64,000 bases of DNA from Yarrowia lipolytica. Taxonomy: Eukaryota; Ascomycota; Dipodascomycetes; Dipodascales. The notes beneath the pieces are model-generated. The model saw only the letters and a program-made list of their open reading frames with translations, made no database searches and was not told where the DNA came from. The DNA lies in NCBI RefSeq assembly GCF_001761485.1, contig NC_090775.1, positions 2,363,001 through 2,427,000 on the forward strand. Direction: 5' to 3'. Shown one piece after another: positions 61,783 through 64,000 of the stretch. A program made the position numbers and the translations under genes. Each line of letters opens with the position of its first letter. Positions within the stretch are counted from its first letter, which is position 1.

Positions 61783-63788
61783 GTCCTCGGGCTCCTCTCC
61801 CGTCAGCAACGAAACCCTGCATCCGCTGCATGTTTCTTCGTGTCGTGACAACGTTCAGCACTAAACACTAGGTCCTGCATTCCAAAAGACAGATCGGCGA
61901 TGTATAACTCTGAGCTTGTCGGATGGCCACATTTCCGTTTCGGGTCCACTTGAGGTGGGTGTAATCGTTTGATATCGAGCAAAGAATCCGCACCTTTTAT
62001 CGATACAAGTCCATGTTGCGCTTGAGCAGTGCGTTCTACGCTACCAAAGGCTCCAATTTGGCACACCAGATTCATCTCGCTTATGCATGCCAAGGGACTA
62101 GCGAAGGCCAAGGGATGGAGCTGGGAATGCATGTATGCACCTATAGGGGAAATATTTTGATCAAAGACAGCGAGAGGCAAAGCTGGAAGGCACGTTGGTC
62201 CATCTAATGTAACATTGATCTATTTTGGATTGAGAGATCCGAGACGAGGAATCTGAGACCCGAACTCTGCGCGGTTGTGCTCGCCTGTTTTGGCGCTTGG
62301 CGGCCTCCACTCGAACGTGTCTCAGAACCTTACCAGTCACGAACAACGGACTCGGACAAAACTCTCGTGCGGTCTATGTCTCAACGTGTTCTCTCCCCTC
62401 ACCTCCGCATTCTGCAAGCACAGTGTGTGTTGATAGAGCCATTCATGGGCCCGATATAGCTCTTGGCCATGCAATGAGGCATTAAAACTACGAACACTTG
62501 TAACCCCCGCGAAAGATAGGCATACTGTTGGCATGTCTGTTTGACGGCTCGATGATACAAGTGCCGCTACTACTTGTAACACACCTGTAACCCATATCGT
62601 TCTACCCCTGCGGAACCAACCCGAACTATACAAGCGGCCATAGCGCCTCGTGTTGTTATTTCTCACACCACCCCTGTGCAAGTGTAAAAGTTACCCGTCA
62701 CCTTAGCCACTCGTTGTGGTTTTTCAATTTGAACCTTGAGCCACGTCCAATATCGTACATTCTTTCGCTCCTTCGTTATGAGGGAGAGACAGAGAGAGAC
62801 ACACAAACATTCTAGAAAGCCGCATAGCGTGACAAGCGCGTACAATAAGACTACCGACAGCCTGAGTCTACACTTTTTGCCTACACCGTCTGCACACTGG
62901 CTGAGATGTCACACATACAAGATGACACTACTTGTAGCCCATCTTTTGGATCTGTCAAACTAGCCACAGTCTCTAGCCAGGGGTCATCGGGATGTGCATT
63001 CAGTAGCACCATATGAGCCTTACCAACGTCTGGGTTCGACCGTGCGTAACTTTACCAGCGTCTCTTTTTCGCGTGCTGTAGTTATAGATCCACGGCTCCC
63101 CATGGAGATGTACAAGAACAGTAAAGAAGCAACGTGTAATCGATTTGACATGGTGCTATCCGGCGGATTCGCTTGCATTACTACAAGCATGCGAAACCTC
63201 CGTGCGCATGGGTTGCTGGCAGGAACGACGCGCAGTCCAGAGGCGTGCTGGAGAGAGACCAATCCATTCTTGACATTGGAGTATGTTACATAGAGCAATA
63301 GACCCCATCTATAGACTCTAATAAATGTTTGTAACATGTGCAGATTGATGAATAAACATCATAACAAACCAACGGGTGACTGCAGACACAACCCAGCTGG
63401 CTATTTTTTCTACTTGAACCAGGTACTTGTGCAAAAAGTGGAGGGTGCATCTATCTCATCGAAGCCGAGAGTTTCAAGTCTCCCCAGGTATGCGTGTTTG
63501 AGGGATTTAGAGAGAGTATTGCGAAAATATCGACGGATATATATGCGGTCAAGTGATTGAAGGGACTGACACACACACAGGTGTGATACACATCGAACAG
63601 GTACTGTACTTGTAGCAGTTGAGTCGATCGCTGTGATGCAGAATGCCACTGGTGTAATTGTATTTGTATGGAGCAAGAAATTTCAATGTCTCATGTTATA
63701 CAGGTTAATCTGGAAGCGTATGTATTGAGAGGTATAATGTAAAATAATAGCCTGATCGGAATGTTAAATCGAAGTCACGACGGCCTAA
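61783..63788. other. 2-kb gene-free region
   Basis: It contains the upstream region of the cell-wall gene and the 3' flank of the Cys-rich gene. CTACTTGTAG occurs at 62928-62937 and related ACTACTTGTAA near 62568. Short ORFs on both strands lack any recognisable family. No RNA gene is seen. Confidence 0.4.
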
Positions 63789-64000
63789 TTAGCAACCGTT
63801 CTTACCGCACTTCTGCTGGGGGGTCTGGCAGTGGTTCTTGGCCTGGGCGGTCTTGGTGACGGTCTTGTTCACAGTCTTGGTAACGGTGACGCACTTGGGA
63901 GAGGGAGGAGGGCACTTGTGGGCCACCTTGGCACACTTCTTTGCGTGGATCATCTCCTTGAGCTTGTGGATGTCAGCAGGGTTCTCAGCCTCGGCAGTGG
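63789..64000 (-). CDS. C-terminal part of a Cys-rich, probably secreted protein (cut by the right edge)
   Basis: An open frame enters from the right edge and ends with TAA at 63789-63791, giving the last 69 residues plus a partial codon. The sequence is Lys/Thr/Val/Pro-rich with regularly placed cysteines: AEAENPADIHKLKEMIHAKK, then CAKVAHKCPPPSPKC, VTVTKTVNKTVTKTAQAKNH, and the end CQTPQQKCGKNGC. The KxVTVTKTV-type strand is common in fungal secreted wall or cuticle-like proteins. Codon use is as biased as in the neighbouring wall protein gene, so this is probably a real, well-expressed gene. No function can be assigned; the N-terminus, where a signal peptide would be, is outside the window. 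Confidence 0.75.
   Translation of the reverse strand, partial: TAEAENPADIHKLKEMIHAKKCAKVAHKCPPPSPKCVTVTKTVNKTVTKTAQAKNHCQTPQQKCGKNGC

Overview
The window is nuclear DNA of an ascomycete yeast, and everything points to Yarrowia lipolytica or a very close relative. Protein-coding genes are long, mostly intron-poor and use a C-ending/GC-leaning codon set. The few introns start with GTGAGT and have the branch point (CTAAC) almost touching the 3' AG, the distinctive Yarrowia arrangement. A tRNA-Gly is fused to a downstream 5S rRNA sequence, a gene organisation described for Yarrowia. The species call rests on recalled family knowledge, not on a database match.

Left part (1-20 kb): a possible gene tail at the edge, a 3.4-kb gene-poor stretch, then NADP-glutamate dehydrogenase (GDH1), convergent with a spliced Cys-Gly dipeptidase (DUG1). 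DUG1 is divergent from a 4EHP-like eIF4E. A 5.5-kb gene-free block leads into a GATA nitrogen regulator of the AreA/Gln3 type, followed by a small GNAT acetyltransferase on the opposite strand. GDH1, DUG1 (glutathione and peptide nitrogen recycling) and the GATA factor share a nitrogen-metabolism theme, but nothing shows they form a cluster.

Middle (20-46 kb): the HIR-complex subunit HPC2, an intron-containing tRNA-Pro(AGG), bleomycin hydrolase (BLH1/LAP3), a full-length PDR-type ABC transporter, a Tudor-less SPF30-like splicing factor with a 3' intron, an NCLX-type cation/calcium exchanger, the tRNA-Gly/5S dicistron, an MFS sugar/inositol-family transporter, and a Gyp5/EVI5-type Rab-GAP whose first coding exon is only 9 nt.

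Right part (46-64 kb): a lineage-specific 399-aa protein, an 80-aa three-exon membrane protein (48.6-49.0 kb), mitochondrial ribosomal protein mL54 with a leader intron, and a compact housekeeping block (SYO1, SSU72, DEG1/PUS3, SPB4). Then come a gene-poor region carrying a striking array of 17 short palindromic units, an HMO1-like HMG-box protein, a GPI/PIR cell-wall protein, and the C-terminal end of a Cys-rich protein cut by the right edge. Three neighbours (SYO1, SPB4, HMO1-like) act in ribosome biogenesis, which is suggestive only.

The most unusual structure is the array at 56722-57125. Imperfect 17-20 bp palindromes are arranged as abutting pairs with a pitch near 48 bp. Their arms change sequence from unit to unit while staying complementary, around a nearly fixed asymmetric 8-nt core. 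I saw no recognisable LTR element, LINE, DNA transposon or CRISPR array.
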